From Aureliella sp046290675 (GTDB taxonomy: Bacteria > Planctomycetota > Planctomycetia > Pirellulales > Pirellulaceae), in NCBI GenBank assembly GCA_046290675.1, contig JBKAHA010000008.1, forward strand, positions 296,813 through 360,812: a DNA stretch of 64,000 nt, in the 5' to 3' direction. Shown here piece by piece: positions 54,684 to 63,811 of the stretch (positions are counted from its first letter, which is position 1; each line of letters opens with the position of its first letter). The notes beneath the pieces are model-generated. The model saw only the letters and a program-made list of their open reading frames with translations. It was not told the DNA's origin and did not search any database. A program made the translations under genes and the position numbers.

Positions 54684-55190
54684 TTACTTAGATTCTTCTT
54701 TGGGGAGGATAACGCTATCGATGACGTGAATCACGCCGTTCTTCGCTTCGATATCGGTCTTCAAAACCTTAGCCTTGTCAATCATGACGGTGTCGCCCTT
54801 GACAGCGATGGTCACCTTCTGGCCTTGTACTGTCTTCGCTTCCTTTAGTTTCACTACGTCGGCGGCCATTACCTTGCTAGGAACGACGTGGTAGGTAAGA
54901 ACGGCGATCAGCTTCTTCTTGTTCTCAGGTTTCAGCAATGTTTCGACGGTGCCTTTTGGCAGCTTCGCAAAGGCTTCATTCGTCGGTGCAAAAACAGTAA
55001 ATGGCCCCTTTCCACCCAAGACCTCTGCTAATTCAGCAGCTGTAACTGCCGTAACCAAAGTCTTGAAATCCTTGTTCCCAGCCGCGATCTCGACGATTGT
55101 CTTCTCAGGTGCGTCGTCGGCACGAACCGCGCTGGAACCTACTGCACAAATCATAAGGCCCATCAGGGCAGTTGCTACCAAGTTTTTCAT
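54684..55190 (-). CDS. Secreted single-domain fasciclin (FAS1) protein
   Basis: The ATG at 55190 opens a signal peptide ending SSAVRA; a frame extends to 55412 but the extra part is not coding-like. The 168-residue product has one FAS1 domain: the H1 box GPFTVFAPTNEAF, KLPKGTVETLLKPENKKKL, the LTYHVVPSKV strand and the H2-like GVIHVIDSVILP. It is close in sequence to each half of the two-domain protein at 7037-8191, especially the stretch KLPKGTV..LLKPEN. Secreted, presumably adhesive or matrix-associated. It is followed by a strong terminator and appears to be a single-gene unit. Confidence 0.93.
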   Translation of the reverse strand: MKNLVATALMGLMICAVGSSAVRADDAPEKTIVEIAAGNKDFKTLVTAVTAAELAEVLGGKGPFTVFAPTNEAFAKLPKGTVETLLKPENKKKLIAVLTYHVVPSKVMAADVVKLKEAKTVQGQKVTIAVKGDTVMIDKAKVLKTDIEAKNGVIHVIDSVILPKEESK

Positions 55191-55641
55191 TTGCTCATAT
55201 TCCGTGGAAGTGTAACAGGTTGCCAGATCGAGCAACCGAAGCTGATCTGACGCGTTGTGTTTTTCAATGATCGATGACATGTCGTCTGACTTTACCGAGC
55301 TGGCAAGTCGTCGACCCAACTCTTTTGGAAAAAGGGGCTTCGGAGTGCGTGCTACTGGGGTTGTGTGCGCACTGGTGGTCTGAATGGGAATCGCACACGA
55401 AGATGCCATCATGCACTTGGGCGTATCGCGAGAAGGCGGCTTGAAAGTGAATGTCTTGGAAAACAGGTTAGCGGATTTCTTTACCAGTCATTTGGGCGGA
55501 ATTCGACTTCCAGCTTGAGTATTCAGCCCACTCTGATGTATCCAAGGCTTCGTATCGCATGGAACCGACTATAACTTTGAACAGGTGTTTTATCAGTCCC
55601 CGATCTTCGGTCAGTTTCCATTTTGGAAGTGAGTCCGTTTT
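55191..55641. other. Divergent intergenic region (fasciclin / ABC exporter)
   Basis: About 450 bp between divergent genes. The open frames here lack a signal, domain or ribosome site. No repeats or strong hairpins seen. Promoters for both genes should lie within. Confidence 0.4.
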
Positions 55642-57303
55642 ATGCATCACGCACTCTGGTCACTGCTCAAGATGGATTTTGTGGGTGGTTTTCGAGGCCT
55701 GCTCAACCTTCGCAAGAATTGGCGTCAGGCATTCCTTTTCGCCCTGATGTTGGCTTTTGTCGGATTCTTCATTTACGCCCGTACTTCGAACCCAGATTTA
55801 ACATCCAGTCGTTTTGGTCCGGCAATGCCATTCTGGTCCCTGCTCTATTTGCTGGCGACCTGGCTGACAGCTTCCGCCGATCGTGGCCTCGTTATGCGGC
55901 CAGCGGAGATTCATTTTTTGGTCGGCGGGCCATTTCGTGACTACGAAGTCGTCTCCTTCAACCTCGTGCGTTTGGCATTTCGTTCTCTGGTAAGCGCTGT
56001 CGTACTCTCCTTGCTTGCCATGGCTTACGTAGAGAGCTTCGCGTCGGCGCTGATTGGCATGTGGATGATGATTACCGTTTCGCTTTTGGTTGGGATGATC
56101 GCTTCCTTGTCAGCCAAGCGTTCGCAAGCGAATTGGCTCAAAAATCTGAGGCGCGGTTTCAATTTCATTGCGATCGGATCGCTGCTTGTCCTGATTAGTC
56201 AGTCCGTTTCCTTGATCAAAGAAAGAGGCAAATCGGTTGACGCGGCTGCGATTGCTTCGGCCGCCATTGAGACACCACTGGGGAGCGTGCTGTTGGCTCC
56301 ACTTCGATGGATGTTCGCTCCGCTGGCATCGCCCCGGCTTGTACCGGACACTTTCCAGCTGCTACCGGCTAGGCTCGCGGTTCTCGGGGCTTTGGTAGGC
56401 GCGGTTTACCTGTTGTCCGGGCGATATTTAGAAGCGTCGACACGCCGAACGGATATTTCGATTCGCAAGAGACAGAGTGCGCTTCGAAGCGGTGTTGCCG
56501 GGACACCCGGAAAACGTCCTTGGTTGGTTCGTTTCACGTTACCCATGTTTGGTCGGCTGGGCGGAATCGGGAGCATCGCTTGGATGCAGATGCAGCATAC
56601 GTTGCGGGTTCTGCCGCGATTCTTCATTTTTACCGTGGCGATCGTCGGTGTTGTCCTAGTGTTGCCAATGACCGTGGACCGAGAGCGTATTTCCGGAGTT
56701 GCTTTGATTGGGTGGATGACGGGGTTGACTCTGTACGCCGATTTTTTGCTTCTACTCCAATTGCCTGTTGGGTTCTTGGGGCCTGTTGCGCAGCGCGAGG
56801 CATTTAAGTCACTACCGATTCCGGCTTGGAGAGTCGTCTTTGGATTGCTTGCCGGTCCAGTGATCCCGCTGAGTGCGATTCATTTGATTGTGTTTGGCCT
56901 ATTCTGTTATTTGTCCCCTCGGGAGGTCATTGTTGTGACAGGTACGGCGATCGCCTTGCTGCCTGCAGCGGCCGTATTGATTGCCAACATTAACTTGTTG
57001 GGTTCCTGGAACATCATCCGTCCCAGGGCGTTGCAACAGCGTGACGCGCTCGCGGCCGGAAGGGCAATGGCCAGCGTTTGGGTGTTCTTCATGATGTTGC
57101 TGCCGGCCGTATTCTGTGGTTCTCTGACGGCCGGAGCCGTGGGCGTGCTCATTTCGACAAAACCGCTTGCGTTGGTGTTCGGCTCTTCTATCGGTGTCGC
57201 CTTGTCAACCGGCATCTACGTGATGTTCTTGGCAAGAAGTTTTGCCGGCTGGCAACCGAGTTCGGCGGAGGGCGGAAAGGAAGAGATTGAATATGAACGT
57301 TGA
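55642..57303 (+). CDS. ABC exporter membrane component (putative ABC_export domain)
   Basis: A 553-residue multi-span membrane protein. At least ten hydrophobic segments are seen, among them FALMLAFVGFFIYAR near the start, MWMMITVSLLVGMIASL, FIFTVAIVGVVLVLPMTV, and pairs near the C-terminus. The N-terminal AEIHFLVGGPFRDYEVVSFN, meaning a loop after the first two helices, is characteristic of the putative ABC exporter family (PqqL-less ABC-2-like type) in planctomycetes and Gram-positives. The central region has a cytoplasmic basic stretch (RRTDISIRKRQSALR). No ATPase gene lies beside it, so its nucleotide-binding partner, if any, is elsewhere. The gene precedes an S41 protease gene by 123 bp on the same strand. 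Confidence 0.75.
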   Translation: MHHALWSLLKMDFVGGFRGLLNLRKNWRQAFLFALMLAFVGFFIYARTSNPDLTSSRFGPAMPFWSLLYLLATWLTASADRGLVMRPAEIHFLVGGPFRDYEVVSFNLVRLAFRSLVSAVVLSLLAMAYVESFASALIGMWMMITVSLLVGMIASLSAKRSQANWLKNLRRGFNFIAIGSLLVLISQSVSLIKERGKSVDAAAIASAAIETPLGSVLLAPLRWMFAPLASPRLVPDTFQLLPARLAVLGALVGAVYLLSGRYLEASTRRTDISIRKRQSALRSGVAGTPGKRPWLVRFTLPMFGRLGGIGSIAWMQMQHTLRVLPRFFIFTVAIVGVVLVLPMTVDRERISGVALIGWMTGLTLYADFLLLLQLPVGFLGPVAQREAFKSLPIPAWRVVFGLLAGPVIPLSAIHLIVFGLFCYLSPREVIVVTGTAIALLPAAAVLIANINLLGSWNIIRPRALQQRDALAAGRAMASVWVFFMMLLPAVFCGSLTAGAVGVLISTKPLALVFGSSIGVALSTGIYVMFLARSFAGWQPSSAEGGKEEIEYER

Positions 57304-57426
57304 TTGTTGGCTTCTTGCCCTAATCCCACGCAATCGAAGCTAGTCGAGCTGGTTGTGCGTTGTCAGCGGAACGGACAAGGCCAACAATAGGAGAGCTCGG
57401 AAGTTACTACGAAGCGGGAGTTATCG

Positions 57427-58740
57427 GTGCCGGTTCGCAATATTCAAATTCTGGTTGTCGTCATGCTATTTTGCCTCGCTTGCTACGTGCAGGCGGAGCG
57501 TCTGAAGTATGCAGGCAAAATTGGAACAGCCATGCAGCTGATCCAAGAGAACTACGTCGAAGAGACGGATCCCGACGAACTGTATCACGCTGCCATGGAA
57601 GGCATCGTATCGAAACTGGATCGATTTTCTGATTTCATTCCCCCGGTCGATTATGAGACTTTTCAATCTGGAATCGAGCAGGAGTTTGGCGGTGTCGGTA
57701 TCCTCATTGAAGGACCGCCAGTCGCGGAGGAACTCACGATTGTCGCGCCCATACCTGGGACACCTGCGTTCGAAGCCGGGTTGCAACCAGGAGACGTGAT
57801 TACGAAGGTTGCTGGCGAATCAACCATGGGGCTCCAGGTTGGCGATGCGTCAGCACTAATGCGCGGACCTGTCGGTGAGTCGGTGACATTGACGATCCGC
57901 CGAATGGGGGTGCCCGAGCTTTTGGACATGGAGATTGAGAGAGCGGACATCCAAGTCGACTCGGTGTACGGTGATCGAATTCGCCAAGACTCGAGTTGGG
58001 AGTTTTTCCTCCGTGAGGATCCCCGTATCGCTTATATACGAATCACTCAATTCGGTGAGAAGACGGTCGGAGAATTCCAGAAGGCCATCGATGCGATCCA
58101 GCCCAAGGCTCAGGCTGTGATCTTGGACCTCCGCTATAACCCTGGTGGAATTCTGAGCAGCGCTGTTGAAATGTGCGATATTCTGGTTGACGAAGGGGTG
58201 ATCGTAAGCACGAAGGGACGCAAGGATGTATTTGCAGCTGAGATCGACGCACGATCGGGAACGAAGTTGCCCACAGATCTGCCGATGGTGATCCTCGTGA
58301 ATGGGCAATCCGCAAGCGCGAGTGAGATCATGGCCGGATGCCTTCAGGATCTGGGACGCGCTAAAATTGCGGGTAGTCGGTCATATGGAAAGGGGACGGT
58401 CCAGCAGGTCTTTGATCTCGAGAACGGCACCACGGCATTGAAATTCACAACGGCGCGATTCTATCGACCAAGTGGCAAGAATATTCACCGCACGGATTCG
58501 ATGGAAGAAGAGGATGAATGGGGTGTGACGCCTGAGGCTGATCTGACACGCCCCATGTCGGAGCTTCAAGATATCTACTTGAACCGGCGCTGGCGGGCGA
58601 ACGGTGATCCAAGGATTACCACGAGCTCCAGTCAGGCGCCAGCGCCCGAGTGTGCTGGAGACCCGCAACTCAAGCAAGTTCTGGATTACCTCCAGAAGCA
58701 ACTAGGCGATCGTGCAAATACAAAGGGCGGCAACGAGTGA
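57427..58740 (+). CDS. S41 family C-terminal processing peptidase
   Basis: A 437-residue membrane-anchored protease; the GTG start is supported by GGGAG with a 6-nt spacing. An N-terminal helix (ILVVVMLFCLACYVQA) anchors it, with the rest periplasmic. A PDZ domain lies at about 95-175 (GGVGILIEGPPVAEELTIVA, AGLQPGDVITKV). The S41 domain follows, with DLRYNPGGILSSAVEM, the nucleophile region VNGQSASASEIMAG and the general-base Lys in RSYGKGTVQQV. C-terminal processing peptidases trim or degrade periplasmic proteins. The stop codon overlaps the GTG start of the SDR-like gene (GTGA), so the two are coupled. Confidence 0.95.
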   Translation: MPVRNIQILVVVMLFCLACYVQAERLKYAGKIGTAMQLIQENYVEETDPDELYHAAMEGIVSKLDRFSDFIPPVDYETFQSGIEQEFGGVGILIEGPPVAEELTIVAPIPGTPAFEAGLQPGDVITKVAGESTMGLQVGDASALMRGPVGESVTLTIRRMGVPELLDMEIERADIQVDSVYGDRIRQDSSWEFFLREDPRIAYIRITQFGEKTVGEFQKAIDAIQPKAQAVILDLRYNPGGILSSAVEMCDILVDEGVIVSTKGRKDVFAAEIDARSGTKLPTDLPMVILVNGQSASASEIMAGCLQDLGRAKIAGSRSYGKGTVQQVFDLENGTTALKFTTARFYRPSGKNIHRTDSMEEEDEWGVTPEADLTRPMSELQDIYLNRRWRANGDPRITTSSSQAPAPECAGDPQLKQVLDYLQKQLGDRANTKGGNE

Positions 58741-59666
58741 GGGTTCTGATCGTCGGCTGCGGATATGTCGGTTCGGAAGTCGTTCGACAAGCGCCCGAGG
58801 GAACACAAGTTTCAGTGCTCACACGTTCGCGAGAACGTTTCGAAGAGTTACGACAGCTAGGCGTCGAACCGGTCTATGGGCATTGGCTAGCAAGCCCCGA
58901 GCATTTAGCGGCTGGTGGAGATTCATCGGCGAATTGGAGCGACGATGCCAGTGCGGCGTGGGCAGCCAATCCGCCGAAAGCCGATGCGATCCTCGTCGCG
59001 GTGCCCCATCGAGCCGATAGCTCAGGAGGAGATGAAGATGGTGAACAGACGCACGTAGTCGGTTTACAGAATTTGGAAGGAGCTTACCGGAAAGCCAATC
59101 AGCAACCGCCACGACTAATCTACCTGAGTACGACCGGTGTGTATGGACAAGCAGATGATTGCGAGGTGAATGAGCAAACGCCGGTTTCCCCGACTCGCAT
59201 CGGGCCGCGCATCGCGGTTGCGGCCGAACGATGGTTGCAACAGAACTCGAACTGGGAATCTCAGATCCTGCGTCTTGCAGGAATTTATGGGCCAGGTCGC
59301 ATACCACTGGCGGCTAGATTACGCGGCGGAGAGGCGCTAACGGTGCCTCAAGATGGGTATCTGAACCTGATCCATGTGACGGATATAGCCCGTGTCATCT
59401 GGCGGCTGATGCAAGGTGACACAACTGGAAAGCTTTATGTTCTGTCCGATGGCGTACCCGTGCTACGCAAGGAGTTCTATTGCTTTCTCGCGTCGCTATG
59501 CGGAGTTAAAGATCCGGTGTTTGAGGCTCCGGATCCGACCAGTCCGAGAGCCCGTCGAGCAGGGAACAAACGCGTGAACCCCGAGCGAATACTTCGTGAG
59601 CTCGCAGTCAATCTACAGTTCCCGGACTATCAAAGCGGACTTCGGCAAGCAATCGGCGAAGACTGA
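58737..59666 (+). CDS. NAD(P)-binding SDR-like protein (YeeZ-type)
   Basis: The GTG at 58737 overlaps the protease stop by 4 bp and gives VRVLIVGCGYVGSEVV, a Rossmann motif at the very N-terminus as in this family; a frame starting at 58650 would lie within the protease gene. The 310-residue product shows LIYLSTTGVYGQADDCEVNE, with Tyr of the V-Y-G motif, ILRLAGIYGPGR, and NLIHVTDIARVIWRLM. These are features of atypical extended SDRs such as YeeZ. The catalytic Tyr-x-x-x-Lys is not obvious, so it may bind nucleotide without classical SDR catalysis. Coupling to a periplasmic protease is unexplained. Confidence 0.88.
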   Translation: MRVLIVGCGYVGSEVVRQAPEGTQVSVLTRSRERFEELRQLGVEPVYGHWLASPEHLAAGGDSSANWSDDASAAWAANPPKADAILVAVPHRADSSGGDEDGEQTHVVGLQNLEGAYRKANQQPPRLIYLSTTGVYGQADDCEVNEQTPVSPTRIGPRIAVAAERWLQQNSNWESQILRLAGIYGPGRIPLAARLRGGEALTVPQDGYLNLIHVTDIARVIWRLMQGDTTGKLYVLSDGVPVLRKEFYCFLASLCGVKDPVFEAPDPTSPRARRAGNKRVNPERILRELAVNLQFPDYQSGLRQAIGED

Positions 59667-59736
59667 AGTGAGGTAACGCAGCCGATTGGTGCAGACGGCC
59701 CCGCAGAAACAAGACGGTTGGGGAGACAGGGTTGCC

Positions 59737-60882
59737 CTAGTCCAGTTCGACTTCAATTTCGTAGAGTTTTTCGAGTCGGTAGAAGGTAATTTTGACTCGA
59801 TCTCCAGGTCTGTAGTTGAATAGGGCTTCCTGTAACTCGCGGAAGGTACTGACGCGTCGATCATCGATCTTCTGGATGATGTCTCCTTCGCGAATACCTC
59901 GACCGGGGACAACGAACGCTCTAAGTCCAGCTCGCTCAGCTGGTCCCCCTTTTTGAAGTTGCATAATGGCGACTCCGTCGACGCCTGTTAGCTGCTTTAG
60001 TCGCTCATTGTTCTCTTCCGTGTTCCAGATGCCGAGCTTCGGAGGTTCGACGTTACCACGTCGAATGATCTCGGGCACTACCTGGTTCACGATGTCAACT
60101 GGGATCGAGAAGCCCACTCCCGCGGAAGCACCAGACGGGCTGTAGATCGCAGTGTTGACGCCGACAAGCCGACCCGCGCTGTCGAGCAGAGGCCCTCCTG
60201 AGTTACCAGGGTTAATGGCCGCATCGATTTGAATCACGTCATCGATGGTGGCGCCGTTCGGGGACTTAATCCGGCGACTCTTAGCTGACACGATGCCCGT
60301 CGTAAGCGTTTGGTTGAGACCAAACGGATTTCCAATCGCAAAAACGCTTTGACCAACTCGAAGGTCACTGCTTTCTCCGACCATGACCGGGCGCAGCAAA
60401 TTTTGGGGCGCCTGGATTCGCAATACGGCTAAATCGTGGCTGGGTGAAACACCAACCAAATCCGCCTTGTAACCAGACTGATCGAAGAAAACGACTTCGT
60501 AAGACGACGCATCACCGATGACGTGGTAATTCGTGACAATATGTCCGTCGGAATCCCAGACGAATCCGCTGCCCGTTCCCGAATCAACTTCCTCGTAGGT
60601 TCTGCTAAAGAAGTTGGGTCGAGACTCTTTCGTGTTGATGTAGACGACCGACGGGCTCGTTTCGTTGAACAGAGTGACCGTTGTCTTCTCAAAATCGGCT
60701 AGTTCTCCCCGTGGTGTCACAGGGCGCGGCGTGCCACTGACACCAAAGTTGAACCAAAGCTTGAGCGTGGGCAGCAGAAGGAGGCCGACCAACAAGAGCA
60801 TTAGCACCCAGGTCAGAAGTAGCTGACGGCGCAAGCTATTGGATTGCTCTGCAAGTTCCTGGTTAGGGTCTTCGACGTGCAT
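59737..60882 (-). CDS. HtrA/DegP-type serine protease with PDZ domain
   Basis: A trypsin-like S1C protease with one membrane anchor. The ATG at 60882 leaves a short acidic cytoplasmic segment before the helix (LLLTWVLMLLLVGLLLLP); a frame from 60921 is also open. The catalytic triad is visible: His in VTNYHVIGD, Asp in SPSHDLAVLRI, Ser in NPGNSGGPLLDS. A C-terminal PDZ domain follows (KGGPAERAGLRAFVVPG, REGDIIQKIDDRRVSTFREL). DegP-type enzymes degrade or refold periplasmic proteins under stress. The gene is downstream of the AlkD-like gene on the same strand and converges with the SDR-like gene. Confidence 0.94.
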   Translation of the reverse strand: MHVEDPNQELAEQSNSLRRQLLLTWVLMLLLVGLLLLPTLKLWFNFGVSGTPRPVTPRGELADFEKTTVTLFNETSPSVVYINTKESRPNFFSRTYEEVDSGTGSGFVWDSDGHIVTNYHVIGDASSYEVVFFDQSGYKADLVGVSPSHDLAVLRIQAPQNLLRPVMVGESSDLRVGQSVFAIGNPFGLNQTLTTGIVSAKSRRIKSPNGATIDDVIQIDAAINPGNSGGPLLDSAGRLVGVNTAIYSPSGASAGVGFSIPVDIVNQVVPEIIRRGNVEPPKLGIWNTEENNERLKQLTGVDGVAIMQLQKGGPAERAGLRAFVVPGRGIREGDIIQKIDDRRVSTFRELQEALFNYRPGDRVKITFYRLEKLYEIEVELD

Positions 60883-60974
60883 GAATCTCGATCTGGGGAG
60901 AATAGTCAGCTCTAGTTGCATTCCGCATAAAAGATCTACGGTCTACTGAGATTAATCGTTCGAGTCTAGGTCTG

Positions 60975-61799
60975 CTAGCTCGCTAGCCATTGGGATCGTT
61001 CCCGAGGGGCCATCTTTTCGATACTGTACCGCAGCATTGTTCGGGGCATATCGGATGCATGGGCGGACAGAAAGCTACGTAGGACTTCCATATCGCGTTT
61101 TCCTAGCTCACGTAGCATCCACCCGACAGCCTTGTGCATTAGATCATGAGGATGCGTGAGGAAGTGTTCGGCAAGCTCGAGGATCTCGGCGAATTGACTG
61201 TCCTTTATGAGCGGCATTGTGGCCAAGACTGCGACCCGTTGTTTCCACATGTTTTCCAGGTTCCCAAAGCCTCTGCGCTCTGTTGCAATGAGCTTCTTCA
61301 GTATTGGACGCTGGTCTGGCCGATCGAATAACCAGATCCCTAAAATCTTCGGCGAAGATGAATCGACGAGATCCCAATTGTTGATGGACGGCAATTGCTC
61401 GATGTAGAAGTCCACCGTTAAGTCGACTTCGCAAGGTTCTGCGATTCCTCGGCGTACGCGTTTGCGACATTGATCGAATTGATGAACGAGAATGAAAACG
61501 GCCGCTAGACGGCACTCATGCCACTTCGACTGGATGGCTTTCCGCAGTTCTACTCGTGGAAGATCAGCAAAGTCTTTGGCGGCGGCACGTAATTCGGGCA
61601 CGGCGTTACCCAAGAAGTGATCCCCTTCACCATAGCCACCAGGGATGGCCTGCATGTACTGAATTGACTTCGCTGCACGTTCAGCAGAGGCTGTAGCCTG
61701 TAACCGTTCGACGAGAGAATCAGCGGTTGGACGGTCAATGGTACCAAGCGGCGCCTTGGCGGCTTTTCGCGGTTCTGAGCTTAAACGACGTTTCTTCAT
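60975..61799 (-). CDS. AlkD-like DNA alkylation repair protein
   Basis: A 274-residue helical (HEAT-like) protein of the AlkD/DNA alkylation repair family. The ATG at 61799 has GGGGA 3-4 nt upstream; an open frame begins with GTG at 61838. The family core is seen as YGEGDHFLGNAVPELRAAA, the Asp-containing stretch NWDLVDSSSPKILGIW, and the C-terminal HPHDLMHKAVGWMLRELGKR. NWDLVD corresponds to the active-site Asp of AlkD enzymes, which remove N3- and N7-alkylated bases without base flipping. The first 20 residues are basic. It precedes the HtrA-type gene by about 90 bp on the same strand, probably without functional link. Confidence 0.92.
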   Translation of the reverse strand: MKKRRLSSEPRKAAKAPLGTIDRPTADSLVERLQATASAERAAKSIQYMQAIPGGYGEGDHFLGNAVPELRAAAKDFADLPRVELRKAIQSKWHECRLAAVFILVHQFDQCRKRVRRGIAEPCEVDLTVDFYIEQLPSINNWDLVDSSSPKILGIWLFDRPDQRPILKKLIATERRGFGNLENMWKQRVAVLATMPLIKDSQFAEILELAEHFLTHPHDLMHKAVGWMLRELGKRDMEVLRSFLSAHASDMPRTMLRYSIEKMAPRERSQWLAS

Positions 61800-62106
61800 G
61801 GATCCCCGCCTTGATTTGTCAGTTGGGCTTTCGGTCACAGCCGCTTCGCGTAGAGCCGCATCAAGATTGGAACGTAACTTTGGCGGAAAATGCTCTCCGC
61901 GTGATCCGATGCCTCGCCGCCCGGTTTGTCAGTGGGAATGTCAAACTCTACAATTCGCGTTGATCGTAGGTGGACGTAGGGTGATCCGTGTTTGCCCGAA
62001 TCACCTTGTTGCAGCTCAAATGACGCCAAGATGCCAAAATGGCTGATTGGTGCCGATTTCATTGCAGCGTCTCATTCAACTCATTTGCACAACAGCCTCT
62101 TGTTTC
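61800..62106. other. Intergenic region (AlkD-like / metallo-hydrolase genes)
   Basis: About 300 bp between divergent genes with no recognised gene, repeat or hairpin. Frames that extend into it from both sides start with GTG or TTG codons lacking ribosome sites. Confidence 0.35.
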
Positions 62107-62889
62107 ATGCTTGATCGTAAGCCCCTCTTTCCCAATGTAATCGAGCTCAACTTTCAGGCTGGGCACGTGATTGGCTGCAACGTCTATTTGGTTTACGACC
62201 AAGATGAATGGGCACTAATCGATATTGGCTACGAAGAATCCGTTGAAGAGATCGTCGAGTTAATCCGCGAGCTCGACTTTCCGCTTTCGAAATGCAAGAC
62301 GCTTATCGCAACCCACGCTGATGTTGATCATGGGCAAGGGTTTGCGTTGGCGAAGCAAATGTTGAAGACGACGGTTTCTGCTCATCCTGGCGCCGCGAAA
62401 TTGCTCAAATCCGGGGATCGATTGCAGACGTTTGCAGAAATTGAGGCCCAGAACATACACCTAGAGATGCCTGTCGTGGAAACGGAGCATCTCATCGACG
62501 AGGGTGCTAAGATTCAGATTGGCAGTCTGGAATTGGAAGTCTGGTCGACTCCAGGTCATGCCGACAGCCAACTCGCCTTTCGCATGGGCAATCTTCTTTT
62601 TAGCGGAGACAACATCTATCGCGACGGATGTGTAGGGGCAATCGATGCCCACCACGGCAGTGATATCCCAGCTTTCATCCGTTCGCTCCAGCGAATCCGT
62701 AACTCGGATGTAGAGTGGCTCCTTCCTAGTCACGGACCCATTTTCCGCAAAGACGACGTGTTGCTCGACGCAACCATCGGCAGGCTCCAGACCTACCTTC
62801 ACATGGCCGACTTTGGAACCTGTGCTGTGGACTGGCCGCTGATGGATCAGTGGGAAGAAGAGATTGCAACGGGCAAGCTACCTGAATAG
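62107..62889 (+). CDS. Metallo-beta-lactamase-fold hydrolase
   Basis: A 260-residue enzyme from the ATG at 62107 (a TTG at 62047 opens the frame). It has the MBL core: the first strand pair INVYLV-like CNVYLVYDQDEWALIDIG, the metal motif THADVDHG at residues 69-76, VWSTPGHADSQLAFRMG with a metal His, LLFSGDNIYRDGC with the bridging Asp, and a final His in LPSHGPIF. The canonical HxHxDH is altered: the second His is Asp (H70-A-D72-V-D74-H75). It could still bind two metals, but the site is unusual. Family members hydrolyse thioesters, lactones, phosphodiesters or similar. No ribosome site is seen. Confidence 0.9.
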   Translation: MLDRKPLFPNVIELNFQAGHVIGCNVYLVYDQDEWALIDIGYEESVEEIVELIRELDFPLSKCKTLIATHADVDHGQGFALAKQMLKTTVSAHPGAAKLLKSGDRLQTFAEIEAQNIHLEMPVVETEHLIDEGAKIQIGSLELEVWSTPGHADSQLAFRMGNLLFSGDNIYRDGCVGAIDAHHGSDIPAFIRSLQRIRNSDVEWLLPSHGPIFRKDDVLLDATIGRLQTYLHMADFGTCAVDWPLMDQWEEEIATGKLPE

Positions 62890-63337
62890 CGAACCCGTTC
62901 AAGCCGTTCTCCCACACAGTTCACCTTCCAGCTCAATGCGTGTAGGCATGCCACGGATCGGCGTTTCGATTCTCCGGATTCGCCCAAACCTTGGAGCCAT
63001 TTCGCTTTTGCTTGCATTGTGTGAATGCGAGATTCTGCCGTTAAAGTCCGCCCATCTTCCAGGCGCCTTATCTGGTGTTTGGGCAATGACGGATGTGAGG
63101 GATATTCCTTCAACTCCGGCTTTGCCAATTGCCGATGCCACCCTTCGATGAGTTGCGCGGGACTCGAACCGACTGAGTTCAATAGATCAGATCGCCACTC
63201 ATCGCAAATAACGACAGAGTTCCCGGTCAAGTGGCCGGCTCATTGATCCAGAATGGCCCGCTGAACAACTTCTTTTGCGTGATGTGAAGGTTGGTTGTGG
63301 CCCGGGAATGTTGAGAAGTGATCCAGGGAGTTGAGAG
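62890..63337. other. Intergenic region with a tRNA-like T-arm sequence
   Basis: About 450 bp without a supported gene; several frames are open but none has a domain or signal. On the minus strand the string GGTTCGAGTCCCGC (63156-63169) looks like a tRNA T-arm. Around it CGATGAGT (63146-63153) and ACTCATCG (63197-63204) are perfect 8-bp complements. The span of 59 nt is too short for a normal tRNA and lacks a D-arm, so I do not call a tRNA gene. Confidence 0.4.
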
Positions 63338-63811
63338 ATGGTTCGTAGGCTGAGTTTTTCCGTCGCGCTTTCGGCGGCCTGCATGGTTGCGATGACTGCA
63401 TCTGCCCAGGAAGAGGCGACCACCAAGGCGATTTCCGCGAAAGCGAAAATCAACATGGCTAACTACACGTCGCAGTACTCCTCCGGTGGCTCTTGTGCTA
63501 CATGTGGTACTGGTAGTTCGGGCGACAGCTTTGCTAGTGGCGCTGCTTATGGCGGTCCACACGCAATGGCGTATGGTCGCGTCTGGGGCGGAGCTCAAAG
63601 CAACCGCGATTGCTCACGCTTCTACCATTATCCATATGTCTACTATCCGCAGAACTACATGGGTGACGAGTACTTCCGCAGTAGCGATAGCATGTACAAC
63701 CGCTATCCACCAGAGATGCAGATTCCTGTCTACAATCGCCACTGGCACAACTACTACCCAAGCAGCCGCCGCTACCACTCGGGGCATCACTTCATCTTGG
63801 ACGTCTTCTAA
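63338..63811 (+). CDS. Small secreted Tyr/His-rich protein
   Basis: A 157-residue protein with a clear signal peptide (RLSFSVALSAACMVAMTASA) and a strong ribosome site (GGGAG, 7 nt). The mature part has a Gly/Ser-rich stretch with one CATC pair, then a Tyr-, His- and Pro-rich region (FYHYPYVYYPQNYMGDEYFR, MYNRYPPEMQIPVYNRHWHN), ending HHFILDVF. It belongs to a lineage-restricted type of planctomycete secreted protein with no known role; aromatic and His content would suit surface or metal binding, but that is conjecture. An intrinsic terminator is 110 bp downstream. Confidence 0.8.
   Translation: MVRRLSFSVALSAACMVAMTASAQEEATTKAISAKAKINMANYTSQYSSGGSCATCGTGSSGDSFASGAAYGGPHAMAYGRVWGGAQSNRDCSRFYHYPYVYYPQNYMGDEYFRSSDSMYNRYPPEMQIPVYNRHWHNYYPSSRRYHSGHHFILDVF

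Noticed and set aside
63146..63204. tRNA gene suggested by GGTTCGAGTCCCGC on the minus strand
   Set aside because: Too short, no D-arm, one mismatch in the T-stem and no matching acceptor stem at the normal distance; kept only as a finding.
62847..63246. Several overlapping open frames on both strands after the metallo-hydrolase gene
   Set aside because: Four frames are open at once, as expected by chance in GC-rich DNA; none has a recognisable domain or start signal.
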